Part shown: positions 7,679-17,425 of the stretch, piece after piece
Layout of the letters: the number at the start of each line of letters is the position of its first letter
How positions within the stretch are numbered: the stretch's first letter is position 1
Origin: Litoreibacter roseus
GTDB lineage: Bacteria > Pseudomonadota > Alphaproteobacteria > Rhodobacterales > Rhodobacteraceae
Direction: 5' to 3'
Length of the DNA stretch: 64,000 bases
NCBI RefSeq assembly: GCF_009811795.1
Contig: NZ_BLJE01000001.1
Span: 62,001 to 126,000 of the forward strand
Program-made: the position numbers and the translations under genes
Notes under the pieces: generated by a model
Told to the model about the DNA's origin: nothing
Databases searched by the model: none
The model's input: only the letters and a program-made list of their open reading frames with translations

Positions 7679-9130
7679 ATGACTCAGAACGAACAGACCG
7701 GCGCAGATAAACCCTCCGCGTCGATCGGACCTATTCTGTTCTTTCGCAGCTACGACGATGAGCGGCTGAAGCTTGTCGCGCTGGTTCTCTATCCGACCGG
7801 GCAAACCGCGGGTGATCTGACAACGGAGTTGGGAACCTTTCAGGCCGAGACGCTTGTGACCCGGGCAGGGTATGACGCCGTGCGCTATAGCTTCGATCTG
7901 CCCGCAGGTGGCGTGGTCAGCTACCAGCTGGACGGCGCGTCCTATGAGGTCAACACCCGGTTCACCGGGGACCTGGACTTCGCCTATGTCTCTTGCAACG
8001 GGCAGGAAGATGGCGACTTGGATCGGGACGAGGCCGACCGGAACCGGCTGTGGGCGCGGTTGAGCAAGATGCAGAAAGAAACCCCGTTTCAGTTGCTGTT
8101 GCAGGGGGGCGACCAGATCTATGCCGACGAGGTCACCAAGCGCCATCCTCTGTCCCACGACTGGCCCGAAGAGGTGCCGGACACTCTGGATCAGGCACAG
8201 AAAAGCGCCGTCCGAGAGGCGTTAAGTACGGGTTTCTTTGAGCATTACGCGCAGATCTTCGGGCAATCCGACATCGCCTATATGGCGGCGCGGGTACCGA
8301 CCCTGGCGATGTGGGACGACCACGATATTTGCGACGGCTGGGGCTCTTTGCCTTTGGATCGGTTGGATTCGGATGTGGGTAAGATCCTTTTTGAAACTGC
8401 GCGGGTTCATTTCCTTCTGTTTCAATTTGGGGTGAATGCCGACGAGGTACCTGACATCTGCGCAGATCGGGAAGGTCAGTCGCTGGGATGGTCGGTCAAG
8501 TTGCCCGATCTTCAGTTGATCGCGCCGGACCTCCGGTCGGAACGGCGGCCGAACCGCGTCATGGCGGACCGGGGCTGGGAGGTTCTGCGTGGATATCTGG
8601 CGGATGAGACACCCGGTCGCCGGTTCATGCTGTCGAGTGTGCCAGCTCTGGGGCCCCGCCTGTCGATCGTGGAGTTCTTCATGGGGTTGTCCCCGCGTAT
8701 GGAAAAGTACGAGGACGATCTGCGCGATCAGTGGCAAAGCCGCGCGCACCGGAAGGAATGGGCCGCTTTTCTGGAAGACCTGATGAAGGTGCATCGCCGC
8801 CCGGATGCCGAGATGACAGTTGTCTCGGGCGAGATCCATCTGGCGACACGCGGCGAGATGCAGACCGAGGACGGCCCGATCCATCAGCTTGTTGCCTCGG
8901 GCATCACGCATCCGGTGCCGATCAAGTCCTACCCCCAAATTCTGGGTCTTTTGGCGCGGTTGGGCGAGGCCCCCGTCAAGGGCCATCCGATCCGGCTGAA
9001 ACCAATCCCCGGCGCCAAGACAATCTACACGGCGGAGCGCAACTTTCTGACATTGTCCCGGGCCGATGGCGATTGGTTCGCCCGCTGGCATCTGGAGGAA
9101 AGCGGCACGACACCAGCGCTCGCGATTTAA
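7679..9130 (+). CDS. PhoD-like metallophosphatase without a signal peptide
   Basis: This 483-residue protein has the metal-binding motifs of the PhoD/alkaline phosphatase D superfamily: FAYVSCN, GGDQIYADE (143-151), WDDHDICDGWG (212-222) and VSGEIHLATRGE. These would bind a dinuclear (Ca/Fe or similar) centre for phosphoester hydrolysis. Classical PhoD is exported by Tat, but this protein begins MTQNEQTGADKPSASIG with no signal peptide, so it is probably cytoplasmic. It follows tauC by 90 bp but has no evident link to taurine. The substrate is unknown. Confidence 0.8.
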   Translation: MTQNEQTGADKPSASIGPILFFRSYDDERLKLVALVLYPTGQTAGDLTTELGTFQAETLVTRAGYDAVRYSFDLPAGGVVSYQLDGASYEVNTRFTGDLDFAYVSCNGQEDGDLDRDEADRNRLWARLSKMQKETPFQLLLQGGDQIYADEVTKRHPLSHDWPEEVPDTLDQAQKSAVREALSTGFFEHYAQIFGQSDIAYMAARVPTLAMWDDHDICDGWGSLPLDRLDSDVGKILFETARVHFLLFQFGVNADEVPDICADREGQSLGWSVKLPDLQLIAPDLRSERRPNRVMADRGWEVLRGYLADETPGRRFMLSSVPALGPRLSIVEFFMGLSPRMEKYEDDLRDQWQSRAHRKEWAAFLEDLMKVHRRPDAEMTVVSGEIHLATRGEMQTEDGPIHQLVASGITHPVPIKSYPQILGLLARLGEAPVKGHPIRLKPIPGAKTIYTAERNFLTLSRADGDWFARWHLEESGTTPALAI

Positions 9131-9206
9131 TGCGTCTGTCGCAATCCGGGTGCGTTTCGTCTGGAACGGGCGCGGATTTTGCGTGGGGTCTGCCAAGATT
9201 GCATCC

Positions 9207-10607
9207 ATGTTTCTGAGCATCTTCGACATTTTCAAGATCGGCGTTGGTCCGTCCTCGTCCCACACGATGGGTCCGATGACTGCGGCGGGGTTGTTTCTGG
9301 ATGATTTGCGTCGGGGGCGCGACAAGGAGCCGGGCGCGGGCGATCTGGCGGGTTTGGGCGCGTCACTGCACGGGTCACTTGCCTTTACGGGCAAGGGCCA
9401 CGCCACTGATCGCGCTGTCATGCTGGGGTTTTTGGGGCAATTGCCCGCGACGCTGTCGGACAAGGCCGATGAGATGATCGAGACGCTTTATCAGACCAAG
9501 CAGACCACCCCTGAGGGGCTGCCGCCCCTGCGGTTCGACCCGGACGCCGATATCGTGTTCGACTACGACACGGTGCTGCCGGGTCACGCCAATGGGATGA
9601 TCCTGAGTGCCTATGACGAAGCGGGACAGCTTTATCTGCGAGAGACCTACTATTCCGTGGGCGGCGGGTTTGTTCTGACCGAAGCGGAACTGGCCCAAGG
9701 GTCCGAGGATTTCGCGAGTCAGAAAACGCAGGCGGGGTATCCCTATCCGTTCGGGAGCGCGGCACAGATGCTCGAGATGGGCGCGGCCAGTGGCAAGACC
9801 ATAGCCCAAATGAAAGAGGCCAACGAGTTGGCGCTGCGCAGCGCGGCACAGTTGGAGGCGGACCTGAGGACAATCCGGGATGCGATGTTTGACTGCGTTG
9901 CGCGGGGCCTTGCCGTGGACGGCATTCTGCCGGGTGGACTGAAGGTCAAGCGGCGCGCAAAGCACATCCACGAAAAGCTGATGGCCGAACGGGGGCAGAA
10001 CCTGTCTCAGCCCCACACAATCAACGACTGGATGAGCGTCTATGCGATGGCCGTCAACGAAGAGAACGCGGCGGGCGGGCGCGTCGTCACGTCCCCCACG
10101 AACGGGGCTGCCGGGGTTCTGCCCGCTGTTTTGAAATACTACCGCGACCATTGCATCGGCGCGACGGAAGACGGGCTAAAGACCTTCCTTTTGACTGCTG
10201 CGGCCATTGGCGGTCTGATCAAGCACAATGCGTCGATTTCCGGCGCAGAAGTTGGCTGTCAGGGGGAGGTCGGATCAGCGTCCTCGATGGCGGCGGCAGG
10301 GCTGTGCGCGGCCTTGGGCGGAACAAATGCCCAGATCGAAAACGCCGCCGAGATCGCATTGGAGCATCATTTGGGCATGACCTGCGACCCGGTCGCGGGC
10401 CTTGTTCAGGTCCCCTGTATCGAGCGCAACGGTCTGGGGGCCATCAAGGCGGTCAGTGCGGCGTCTCTGGCGCTGCGCGGGGATGGCACGCATTTCATGC
10501 CGCTCGACAATTGCATTGAGGCCATGCGCCAGACCGGGATCGACATGTCAATGAAATACAAAGAGACTTCGAAAGGCGGGCTGGCGGTGAACATCCCTGA
10601 GTGCTGA
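9207..10607 (+). CDS. sdaA: L-serine ammonia-lyase (iron-sulfur, single chain)
   Basis: SdaA deaminates L-serine to pyruvate and ammonia with an oxygen-sensitive [4Fe-4S] cluster. The 466-residue length fits the single-chain type with a beta domain ([19 protein letters not shown] at the start) and an alpha domain. Cluster-region motifs include [36 protein letters not shown] and [18 protein letters not shown]. The start [12 protein letters not shown] at 9207 matches the family; the frame is open further upstream, overlapping the previous gene. Its stop codon abuts the stop of the next, convergent gene with no spacer. Confidence 0.93.
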   Translation: MFLSIFDIFKIGVGPSSSHTMGPMTAAGLFLDDLRRGRDKEPGAGDLAGLGASLHGSLAFTGKGHATDRAVMLGFLGQLPATLSDKADEMIETLYQTKQTTPEGLPPLRFDPDADIVFDYDTVLPGHANGMILSAYDEAGQLYLRETYYSVGGGFVLTEAELAQGSEDFASQKTQAGYPYPFGSAAQMLEMGAASGKTIAQMKEANELALRSAAQLEADLRTIRDAMFDCVARGLAVDGILPGGLKVKRRAKHIHEKLMAERGQNLSQPHTINDWMSVYAMAVNEENAAGGRVVTSPTNGAAGVLPAVLKYYRDHCIGATEDGLKTFLLTAAAIGGLIKHNASISGAEVGCQGEVGSASSMAAAGLCAALGGTNAQIENAAEIALEHHLGMTCDPVAGLVQVPCIERNGLGAIKAVSAASLALRGDGTHFMPLDNCIEAMRQTGIDMSMKYKETSKGGLAVNIPEC

Positions 10608-11606
10608 TCAGGGATCAAGCAGACCCGTCCGGGCTTTGGCCAACTCCCGCGCGCGCCCCAGAACATCGACACCCAGTTGCGACCACACGTGCAGCAGGTC
10701 AATCAGCACCCAGTTTTCGCGGATCACATCGCCTTCAACGCGCCAGAAATCCAGCGACCGCATCTCGATCTTCTGGCCCGCAGGCGCGATCCCCAGCCAG
10801 CCGTCACCAGTGACCGTCGCCCCCATCCCAGGCCAGCCGGTGAAGCCGACATAATTGCCCTGTGCAAAGAGATGACCCGATGTGCGCCCGCCGACGCGGT
10901 TGGGCAGCGCGTTCAGGAATGGGATCTGGTGCCAGTTGCGGAAGCCTGAAATGCCGCGTCCTGTGCCAATGCCGGATGGTCCGTACCAATTGCAGTTTGG
11001 ATGCCAGTAGCGGGGCAGGTCCATCGCCTCGGGCCCGCCATCGGCAAAGCGGCTGAGGCCCAAGAGCATGTCGTTGACGATCTGAAAAGCCGCGTCGCCG
11101 TTGCCTTCAATGCGCAGCCCGTCTTGCGTTGCCGGACCGGGGACGTGCCATTCGCGGCCCAGCGACGGACCCATGGGCCAGACGCCTGCCTGCATCATCA
11201 CTTCGGGCAGATCCCAGAGCGTTTGCATCTCGGTGATCTTGTCGCCTTCAAGCCGGTAGAATTCGTGAAATCGCATGACAGCCTGATGCCCGGTCGCGGG
11301 GATGCCTATCCACGGCTTGCGGAACGTACCAGTCCAGTAGCCGCAACAGCCTATCCATGTCTGGCCGCCCTGATCTCGGCCTTCCAGAACAATCGTCTCG
11401 CGCCGCTCCAGATCGGGCCATGCCGCGTGGAGGTCGCGCAGAACGCCGAGGTAGCCCCGCGGCCCGTCCAACGTTTCGAACGGATGGGCAAGTTGCATCA
11501 CGGCGGTGGGGGCGAAAAGCTGGTCGATGATCTTTTCCGCCTGCATGGAGTCGAAGTCGCGCAATGCTGTTCTGAGCGGGATCAGGTGGTCTTTGCCTTG
11601 GGCCAT
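10608..11606 (-). CDS. Tandem SnoaL/NTF2-fold protein of unknown function
   Basis: The 332-residue protein appears to hold two NTF2/SnoaL-like halves. Each has the FAPTAVMQLAHPFETLDG or WHPNCNWYGPSGIGTGRG type of strand, followed by MRFHEFYRLEGDKITEMQTLWD in the first half or MRSLDFWRVEGDVIRENWVLIDL in the second. This repeat pattern is typical of ester cyclase or SnoaL-domain families that bind small hydrophobic or sugar-like ligands. No signal peptide. It is transcribed toward sdaA and away from glpR, and is the last gene in that direction. The reaction is unknown. Confidence 0.7.
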   Translation of the reverse strand: MAQGKDHLIPLRTALRDFDSMQAEKIIDQLFAPTAVMQLAHPFETLDGPRGYLGVLRDLHAAWPDLERRETIVLEGRDQGGQTWIGCCGYWTGTFRKPWIGIPATGHQAVMRFHEFYRLEGDKITEMQTLWDLPEVMMQAGVWPMGPSLGREWHVPGPATQDGLRIEGNGDAAFQIVNDMLLGLSRFADGGPEAMDLPRYWHPNCNWYGPSGIGTGRGISGFRNWHQIPFLNALPNRVGGRTSGHLFAQGNYVGFTGWPGMGATVTGDGWLGIAPAGQKIEMRSLDFWRVEGDVIRENWVLIDLLHVWSQLGVDVLGRARELAKARTGLLDP

Positions 11607-11673
11607 TGTCCGGCGATCCTTCTTTCAATCAGGAAATCTTTGTCGCCGGGCGGGCGACCGAAATCCAGCGAAA

Positions 11674-12432
11674 TTAAACCGTCCGGATCGCCGTGCCCCA
11701 GTCCCGCAATTTCGCCCCCAATGGGTTTGGGGGCAGGGCATCGGTGTAGAAGGCGTCAACCTCTGACATTGACGCGATCCGAACGGGCGCGGTGCGGTCG
11801 AACTTCGAATGATCTGCCACCAGAAACGTGCGGCGCGCCTGTTCTATGATGGCCCTGCTGACGCCTACCTCTTGCAGATCGAAGTCGAGAATGTCGCCGT
11901 CGCTGTCCAGTGCCGAGCATCCGATGACGGCGATGTCGAACTTGAACTGGCGGATCATCTGGGTGGTGAGCGCGCCGACAAGTCCGCCGTCAGACCGGCG
12001 CAGGACACCGCCCGCCACCATCACCTCACAGCCGGGGTTGGCGCTGAGGATATTTGCGATGTTCAGGTTGTTGGTCACGACCATAAGACTGCGATGGTTC
12101 AGAAGCGCGCGGGCTACGGCCTCGGTGCTGGTGCCGATGTTGAGAAACAAAGACGCGCCGTCTGCAATGTCTTCGGCGCAGGCTCTTGCGATATCTGCCT
12201 TCGCGTCGCGGTTCAGCTTGCTGCGATCCTCGTATTCGATGTTGGAGACACCGGACGGCAGAATTGCTCCACCATGCACGCGTTTCAGCTGCCCGCCTTC
12301 GGCCAGATCGGTGAGGTCTTTTCGGATGGTTTGGGCACTGGTCTGAAACAGCCGAGACAACTGATCCACGGTCACGCGACCATCCTTGCGTGCGATATTC
12401 AGTATTTCGCTTTGACGCAGATTCTCGACCAT
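11674..12432 (-). CDS. glpR: DeoR-family repressor of glycerol-3-phosphate genes
   Basis: This 252-residue protein has the DeoR layout: an N-terminal helix-turn-helix (LNIARKDGRVTVDQLSRLF, then TSAQTIRKDLTDLAEGG) and a C-terminal sugar-phosphate sensor domain (FLNIGTSTEAVARALL, VTNNLNIANIL, AGGVLRRSDGGLVG). GlpR represses glp genes until glycerol-3-phosphate binds. It is divergent from glpD-glpK across a short gap that carries three phased repeats (12445-12488), the natural operator for repressor and target genes. The assignment rests largely on this neighbourhood. Confidence 0.88.
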   Translation of the reverse strand: MVENLRQSEILNIARKDGRVTVDQLSRLFQTSAQTIRKDLTDLAEGGQLKRVHGGAILPSGVSNIEYEDRSKLNRDAKADIARACAEDIADGASLFLNIGTSTEAVARALLNHRSLMVVTNNLNIANILSANPGCEVMVAGGVLRRSDGGLVGALTTQMIRQFKFDIAVIGCSALDSDGDILDFDLQEVGVSRAIIEQARRTFLVADHSKFDRTAPVRIASMSEVDAFYTDALPPNPLGAKLRDWGTAIRTV

Positions 12433-12444
12433 TTCACCCTCAAT

Positions 12445-12488
12445 TCGAAACTAAATCGAAAGTAAATGTTGACGAAACGAAAGTAAAT
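12445..12488 (+). promoter_or_regulatory. Candidate GlpR operator: three phased repeats
   Basis: TCGAAACTAAA (12445), TCGAAAGTAAAT (12456) and ACGAAAGTAAAT (12477) are near-identical direct repeats whose starts are 11 and 21 bp apart, about one and two helical turns. They fill the glpR-glpD gap. TCGAAA/ACGAAA cores are typical of DeoR-family operators. Binding here could control both glpR and glpDK. Confidence 0.6.
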
Positions 12489-12527
12489 CTATGAATGGGG
12501 GCAGAATTCGACTCGAAGGTGGATGAT

Positions 12528-14105
12528 ATGAAAACGGATGATGTGGTCGATCTCTTTGTGATCGGTGGCGGGATCAATGGCTGCGGCATTGCGCGGGACG
12601 CATCCGGTCGAGGCTTGAGCGTTGCGCTGGCCGAGATGAATGATCTAGCCTCAGCAACGTCGTCAGCCTCGACCAAGTTGTTCCATGGCGGGCTGCGGTA
12701 TCTGGAGTATTTCGAGGTCCGGCTGGTGCGCGAGGCGCTGATCGAGCGCGAAGTTCTGTTGCGGGCGATGCCTCATATCAGTTGGCCCATGCGGTTCGTG
12801 CTGCCCTATCACAAGGACATGCGGTTCGAAGGATCAACACCGACCTCCCGCATTCTCGACGTGGTGATGCCTTGGATGAAGGGGCGCCGGCCCGCATGGC
12901 TGATCCGGCTGGGGCTATTCCTGTATGACAACCTTGGGGGCCGCAAAATACTGCCGGGCACAAAGACCGTGGACTTGAAAAGCGATCCCGTGGGCGCGCC
13001 CTTGGAAGACCGGTTTGAATTCGCCTACGAGTACTCTGACTGCTGGATCGAGGACTCCCGTCTGGTTGTTCTGAATGCGCGCGACGCTGAGGCCCGCGGC
13101 GCGCATATCATGACGCGAACTCGCGTGGTTCTGGCAGAGCGCAAAGACGATCTCTGGTCTCTTACACTTGAGGACACACGAACGGGCCGCACGTGGGAGC
13201 AGAAGTCCCGGATGTTGGTCAATGCGGGCGGGCCGTGGGTAGGTGATGTCATTCGCCAAACCGCCCGGTTGAACGCGCAGGAGGGTGTGCGGCTGGTGCG
13301 GGGCTCGCACATCGTGACCCGCAAACTGTTCGATCACGACAAGTGCTACTTCTTCCAAGGCGAAGATGGACGTATCATTTTTGCGATCCCTTACGAGACT
13401 GATTTCACCCTGATCGGGACCACCGACAAGGAGCATGGTGACGCGTCTCAAAAACCTGAGTGTACGCCGGAAGAGCGGGACTATCTGCTGGATTTTGCCT
13501 CAAGCTATTTCAAGCAGCCACTCAGCCAGGACGATATCGTATGGACCTATTCCGGTGTGCGTCCGCTCTATGATGACGGGGCAAAATCGGCGACGGCGGC
13601 CACGCGGGACTATGTCCTGAAGGTACGCGAGGATGGCGGTGCGCCGATGCTCAATGTCTTCGGCGGCAAGATCACGACGTACCGCAAATTGGCCGAGCAT
13701 GCCTTGGGGAAGATCGTGCCCTTCTTCGATCAGGCGACCGGGGATTGGACGGCGGGCGTGCCGCTGCCGGGCGGTGATTTCCCCGTGGACGGGGTGGAGG
13801 ATCAGATTGCGCGGCTTGCGGCGGATTTTCCATTCCTTGATGCGTTCTGGGCGAAACGCCTGATCCGCGCCTACGGGACGGACGCCCGGAATATGCTGGG
13901 GGATGCGCAGACGGCTCAAGATCTGGGGCAAGCGTTCGGGGCAACGCTGACCGAACGCGAGATCACGTGGCTGATGCAGCACGAATACGCAGAACGGGCA
14001 GAGGATGTGGTGTGGCGGCGGTCCAAGCTGGGGTTGCGCTTGGATGCGGCCCAGATCAAGGTGCTTGACGATTGGATGCAGGCCGCCGCTCAACAAGCCG
14101 CCTGA
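12528..14105 (+). CDS. glpD: Aerobic glycerol-3-phosphate dehydrogenase
   Basis: GlpD oxidises sn-glycerol-3-phosphate to dihydroxyacetone phosphate at the inner membrane, feeding electrons to quinone. The 525-residue flavoprotein has the FAD-binding motif LFVIGGGINGCGIARDA, STKLFHGGLRYLEYFEV, MLVNAGGPWVGDV and a C-terminal DAO_C domain. The start at 12528 is chosen because GAAGGTGG lies about 5 bp upstream and MKTDDVVDLFVIGG fits the family; an in-frame ATG at 12495 is the alternative. It is followed 24 bp later by glpK. Candidate GlpR repeats lie upstream. Confidence 0.93.
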   Translation: MKTDDVVDLFVIGGGINGCGIARDASGRGLSVALAEMNDLASATSSASTKLFHGGLRYLEYFEVRLVREALIEREVLLRAMPHISWPMRFVLPYHKDMRFEGSTPTSRILDVVMPWMKGRRPAWLIRLGLFLYDNLGGRKILPGTKTVDLKSDPVGAPLEDRFEFAYEYSDCWIEDSRLVVLNARDAEARGAHIMTRTRVVLAERKDDLWSLTLEDTRTGRTWEQKSRMLVNAGGPWVGDVIRQTARLNAQEGVRLVRGSHIVTRKLFDHDKCYFFQGEDGRIIFAIPYETDFTLIGTTDKEHGDASQKPECTPEERDYLLDFASSYFKQPLSQDDIVWTYSGVRPLYDDGAKSATAATRDYVLKVREDGGAPMLNVFGGKITTYRKLAEHALGKIVPFFDQATGDWTAGVPLPGGDFPVDGVEDQIARLAADFPFLDAFWAKRLIRAYGTDARNMLGDAQTAQDLGQAFGATLTEREITWLMQHEYAERAEDVVWRRSKLGLRLDAAQIKVLDDWMQAAAQQAA

Positions 14106-14129
14106 CGCGCTAAAGAAAGGGAGGGGATC

Positions 14130-15629
14130 ATGTCGCATATTCTGGCGATTGATCAGGGGACAACGTCGACCCGTGCGATTGTTTTCGATGGCGATCTCAA
14201 GGTCGCGGCGTCGGCGCAGCAGGAATTTCCGCAGCATTTTCCGCGCTCTGGCTGGGTGGAGCATGATCCCGAGGATTTGTGGTCAACTACTCTGGACACC
14301 TGTCGGGATGCGCTGAAAAAAGCGGGTCTGGAGGCTCGCGAGATCGCGGCCATCGGGATCACAAACCAGCGTGAAACCACGGTGGTCTGGGACAAGAGCA
14401 CCGGTAAGGCCGTTCACAACGCCATAGTTTGGCAGGATCGACGCACGTCGGATTACTGCAGGCAGATGCGAGATGCGGGCCATGAGGCGATGGTCACGCA
14501 GACGACCGGTTTGCTGCTGGACCCGTACTTTTCCGGCACCAAGCTGCGGTGGATCCTAGAAAACGTGAACGGCGCGCGGGCGCGGGCTGAGGTGGGGGAT
14601 CTGCTTTTTGGCACTGTCGACAGCTTCCTGATCTGGAAGCTGACGGGCGGCGCGTCCCATGTGACGGACGCGACAAATGCCGCGCGAACGTTGCTCTATG
14701 ACATTCACAAAGGGTCTTGGAGCGCGGAGATTTGTGAGCTGTTTGATATCCCCATGGCGATGCTGCCCGAGGTCAAGGATTGCGCTGCAGAGTTTGGCGA
14801 AACGCAGCCTGATTTGCTGGGCGCAGCCCTTCCGGTTCTGGGCGTCGCTGGCGATCAGCAAGCGGCCACTGTGGGGCAGGCCTGCTTTGAGCCAGGCATG
14901 CTGAAATCGACCTATGGCACCGGGTGTTTTGCGCTGTTGAACACCGGGGCGAAGCCTGTGGCGTCAGAAAATCGGTTGCTCACGACTATTGCGTATCAGT
15001 TGGATGGGGTTCCGACCTATGCGCTGGAGGGCTCGATCTTCGTGGCCGGTGCGGTCGTACAATGGCTGCGCGACGGGCTCAAGATCATCAAGGATGCCTC
15101 TGAAACGCAAGGGCTGGCCGATCAGGCCGATAAGGGGCAGTCGGTCATCCTGGTTCCGGCCTTTACCGGGTTGGGCGCGCCCTATTGGGATGCCGAATGT
15201 CGCGGCGCGATCTATGGGCTGACTCGTAACACCGGGGCGGCAGAACTGGCGAAGGCCGCGCTTGAGAGTGTAGGCTTCCAAACCCGCGATTTGCTTGAGG
15301 CGATGACCGCCGATTGGGCCGGGACAGATCAAGCCGATGGTGGGCGCAGCGTGCTGAGGGTCGATGGCGGCATGACGGCCAGCGATTGGACGATGCAGTT
15401 TCTCAGCGACATCATCGGGGCGCAAGTTGATCGCCCCGAAGTGCTTGAGACCACGGCCGTGGGCGCAGCTTGGCTGGCCGGCATGAAGGCTGGCGTTTAC
15501 CCGGATCAGGCCGGATTTGCGAAAAGCTGGGCACGGGATCGCCGGTTTGAGCCGAAAATGGATGAGGTCGAGCGCGATGAAAGATACGCAGCCTGGAAGA
15601 AGGCGGTTGCCGCCACGATGAGCGTCTGA
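14130..15629 (+). CDS. glpK: Glycerol kinase
   Basis: GlpK phosphorylates glycerol to sn-glycerol-3-phosphate. The 499-residue FGGY-family kinase has [16 protein letters not shown] at the N-terminus, [49 protein letters not shown] and [17 protein letters not shown]. It follows a strong AAGGGAGGGG ribosome site and sits in an operon after glpD. No glycerol facilitator (glpF) or glycerol-3-phosphate transporter is seen nearby, so uptake is encoded elsewhere or is passive. The next gene begins 6 bp after its stop. Confidence 0.96.
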   Translation: MSHILAIDQGTTSTRAIVFDGDLKVAASAQQEFPQHFPRSGWVEHDPEDLWSTTLDTCRDALKKAGLEAREIAAIGITNQRETTVVWDKSTGKAVHNAIVWQDRRTSDYCRQMRDAGHEAMVTQTTGLLLDPYFSGTKLRWILENVNGARARAEVGDLLFGTVDSFLIWKLTGGASHVTDATNAARTLLYDIHKGSWSAEICELFDIPMAMLPEVKDCAAEFGETQPDLLGAALPVLGVAGDQQAATVGQACFEPGMLKSTYGTGCFALLNTGAKPVASENRLLTTIAYQLDGVPTYALEGSIFVAGAVVQWLRDGLKIIKDASETQGLADQADKGQSVILVPAFTGLGAPYWDAECRGAIYGLTRNTGAAELAKAALESVGFQTRDLLEAMTADWAGTDQADGGRSVLRVDGGMTASDWTMQFLSDIIGAQVDRPEVLETTAVGAAWLAGMKAGVYPDQAGFAKSWARDRRFEPKMDEVERDERYAAWKKAVAATMSV

Positions 15630-15635
15630 CGCGCC

Positions 15636-16247
15636 ATGCCGGGCCGGATGTTTCTGACGACACCGTTGCCTGAAATTGCAGTGAAGTTGGGGGCAACGCT
15701 GGAGGGGCTTGGTGACGAACCGGCCCGCCTGAATATTGCGCCGGGCGAGACTATCGCGGTTCTGGAACAGGGGCATCTGATACAGATGCGATGGGGTATT
15801 CTGCCAGTTGCGCGGAAGAACGCTCGTGGCAGGCCGGTGATGGAAACGATCATCAATGCGCGGTCCGAAACGGTGTTCGACAAGACAGCCTTCGAGGGCG
15901 TACGGCGTTGCGTGGTGCCCGTTGACGGCTGGTATGAATGGACCGGTGAGACCCGCAAGAAAACGGTTTGGCGGATCGCGATGAAAGATGAAACGCCGCT
16001 CTATTTCGCAGCGATTGCAGATACTTGGGTCGGGCCGGGCGGGATAAAGCTGGATCAGGTTGCCACGGTCACATGCCCACCCAACGCGGATCTGAAAGAT
16101 ATACATCACCGCATGGGTGTTCTGTTGCGGCGGGACGATATCGGGGTATGGCTGGGCGAAGATGAGGCCGCTGCCCGCGCGTTGATGGTGCCGTGGCCCG
16201 ATGGTCTTCTGGACATCCGCAAGACCGAAGATCCGGGTGCGATTTGA
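15636..16247 (+). CDS. SRAP (YedK/HMCES-like) protein lacking the catalytic Cys2
   Basis: SRAP proteins crosslink to abasic sites in single-stranded DNA through Cys2, exposed after removal of Met1. This 203-residue protein is clearly in the family: NARSETV (N74), GWYEW (E101), INARSE-type strand and DIHHRMGVL (H157). However, it starts MPGRM instead of MCGR, so the crosslinking cysteine is replaced by proline. No in-frame upstream start restores a Cys. It sits 6 bp after glpK, probably co-transcribed but functionally unrelated. It may bind damaged DNA without crosslinking, or have lost activity. Confidence 0.82.
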   Translation: MPGRMFLTTPLPEIAVKLGATLEGLGDEPARLNIAPGETIAVLEQGHLIQMRWGILPVARKNARGRPVMETIINARSETVFDKTAFEGVRRCVVPVDGWYEWTGETRKKTVWRIAMKDETPLYFAAIADTWVGPGGIKLDQVATVTCPPNADLKDIHHRMGVLLRRDDIGVWLGEDEAAARALMVPWPDGLLDIRKTEDPGAI

Positions 16248-16306
16248 CCAACCCCGGCAATTCGCTACGGTGATCCCACATTATCATCACAATCTGGGAG
16301 GTCGCC

Positions 16307-16510
16307 ATGTCTGTCGCACGCGTTACAGAGATCATTTCATCATCCACCAAGAGCTTTGAGGACGCCGTCGAAAACGGGGTCGATCGGGCTTCAAAGACCC
16401 TGAAAAATGTCGAGGGTGCTTGGGTGCAGGACATGAAATGCACCGTCGATAACGGCAAGATCTCCGAATACCGGGTGATCCTGAAGGTCACTTTCGTGCT
16501 CGAAGACTGA
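16307..16510 (+). CDS. Dodecin family flavin-binding protein
   Basis: This 67-residue protein matches dodecins, which form hollow dodecamers that bind and buffer flavins. It reads ARVTEIISSSTKSFEDAVEN, then VEGAWVQDMKCTVDNGKI and EYRVILKVTFVLED. The segment with W around residue 43 is the usual flavin-stacking tryptophan position. A GGGAGG ribosome site lies just upstream. It stands alone between the SRAP gene and the ParA-like gene. Confidence 0.9.
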   Translation: MSVARVTEIISSSTKSFEDAVENGVDRASKTLKNVEGAWVQDMKCTVDNGKISEYRVILKVTFVLED

Positions 16511-16605
16511 TGTTTCTGCCGCATTGCAGGATAATTCTCTGCGATGCGGCGTGATTGTTGCGGCTTCCGCTTCCGTCTAGCCTCAGTTGAGCTATAGTTC
16601 GGTAT

Positions 16606-17241
16606 ATGACGGGTAAAATCATAACAGTCGCCCAGCAAAAGGGCGGATCGGGGAAAACCACGCTGAGCGCTGGCTTGGCGATGGCCGCGGTCGAGGCGGG
16701 CAAGTCCGTCGCGATCATAGACAGCGATCCGCAAGGTAGCCTTGGGCGTTGGTTCATGGCCCGTCACGAGGCCGGTCGGGCGGATGGCGTGAATTTCTCG
16801 ACCGCGTCTGCCTGGGGCATCGCGTTTGAGTGCGACAAGCTGAAGGCTGATCATGATCTGGTGATCGTGGACACGCCGCCCAAGGTGGATGCGGATTTAC
16901 GCCCTGCCTTTCGGGCGTCGGATTTGATCATCGTGCCGGTTTCCGCCTCTCAGGTTGATGTCTGGGCCACGGAAAGCGTGCTGGAACTTGCAGAGCGTGA
17001 AGATCGTCCGGCCATGGTCGTGCTGAACCGGGCGCGGTCTGGCACCCGTTTGGCCACCGAAATTGGCGAGGCGATCAGTGGGATGCCTTGCATTACGGCA
17101 GACACGGTTATCTCGAACCGCGTGGTCTATGCCGAAGCGATGGGGCAGGGCAAAAGCGTCGGCGAGGCGCAGCGTACCGGCCCGGCAGCGCAGGAAATGC
17201 GCGCGCTGAGCAAGGAAGTTTTCAAGCAGCTTGGTCTTTGA
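16606..17241 (+). CDS. Orphan ParA-family ATPase
   Basis: The 211-residue protein is a small ParA/Soj-type ATPase. It has the deviant Walker A QQKGGSGKTTLSAGLA near the N-terminus, IIDSDPQGS, Walker B-like LVIVDTPPKVD and a VVLNRA motif. There is no parB, replication gene or partition site beside it, so it is unlikely to segregate the chromosome or a plasmid. Orphan ParAs of this kind position other cargo; in Rhodobacter one (PpfA) positions cytoplasmic chemoreceptor clusters. That link is only suggestive here. Confidence 0.82.
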   Translation: MTGKIITVAQQKGGSGKTTLSAGLAMAAVEAGKSVAIIDSDPQGSLGRWFMARHEAGRADGVNFSTASAWGIAFECDKLKADHDLVIVDTPPKVDADLRPAFRASDLIIVPVSASQVDVWATESVLELAEREDRPAMVVLNRARSGTRLATEIGEAISGMPCITADTVISNRVVYAEAMGQGKSVGEAQRTGPAAQEMRALSKEVFKQLGL

Positions 17242-17425
17242 GGACGGGCTTCAAGACGGCCGCCTGAACAGGGTGACGGCTTGCCGTGTTTTGGCAGGTC
17301 TTACCTTACCCAGCAAACCCTCGGCAGTTTGTCGCTAAATTCACGGTCCTGTGGCCTTGGCTTTTGGAGCCTTTGCCCCATCTCATCCTTCAACACTTTG
17401 TTTGTTGCTCGGAGGAATGAAGCGA

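Noticed and set aside
9375-10151. Minus-strand frame opposite sdaA
   Set aside because: Antisense shadow of a conserved serine dehydratase.
12915-13451. Minus-strand frame opposite glpD
   Set aside because: Antisense shadow of FAD enzyme motifs, with no start signal.
16606-17241. Plasmid or chromosome partition locus
   Set aside because: Only a lone ParA-type gene is present; there is no ParB, no parS-like inverted repeats and no replication gene nearby.
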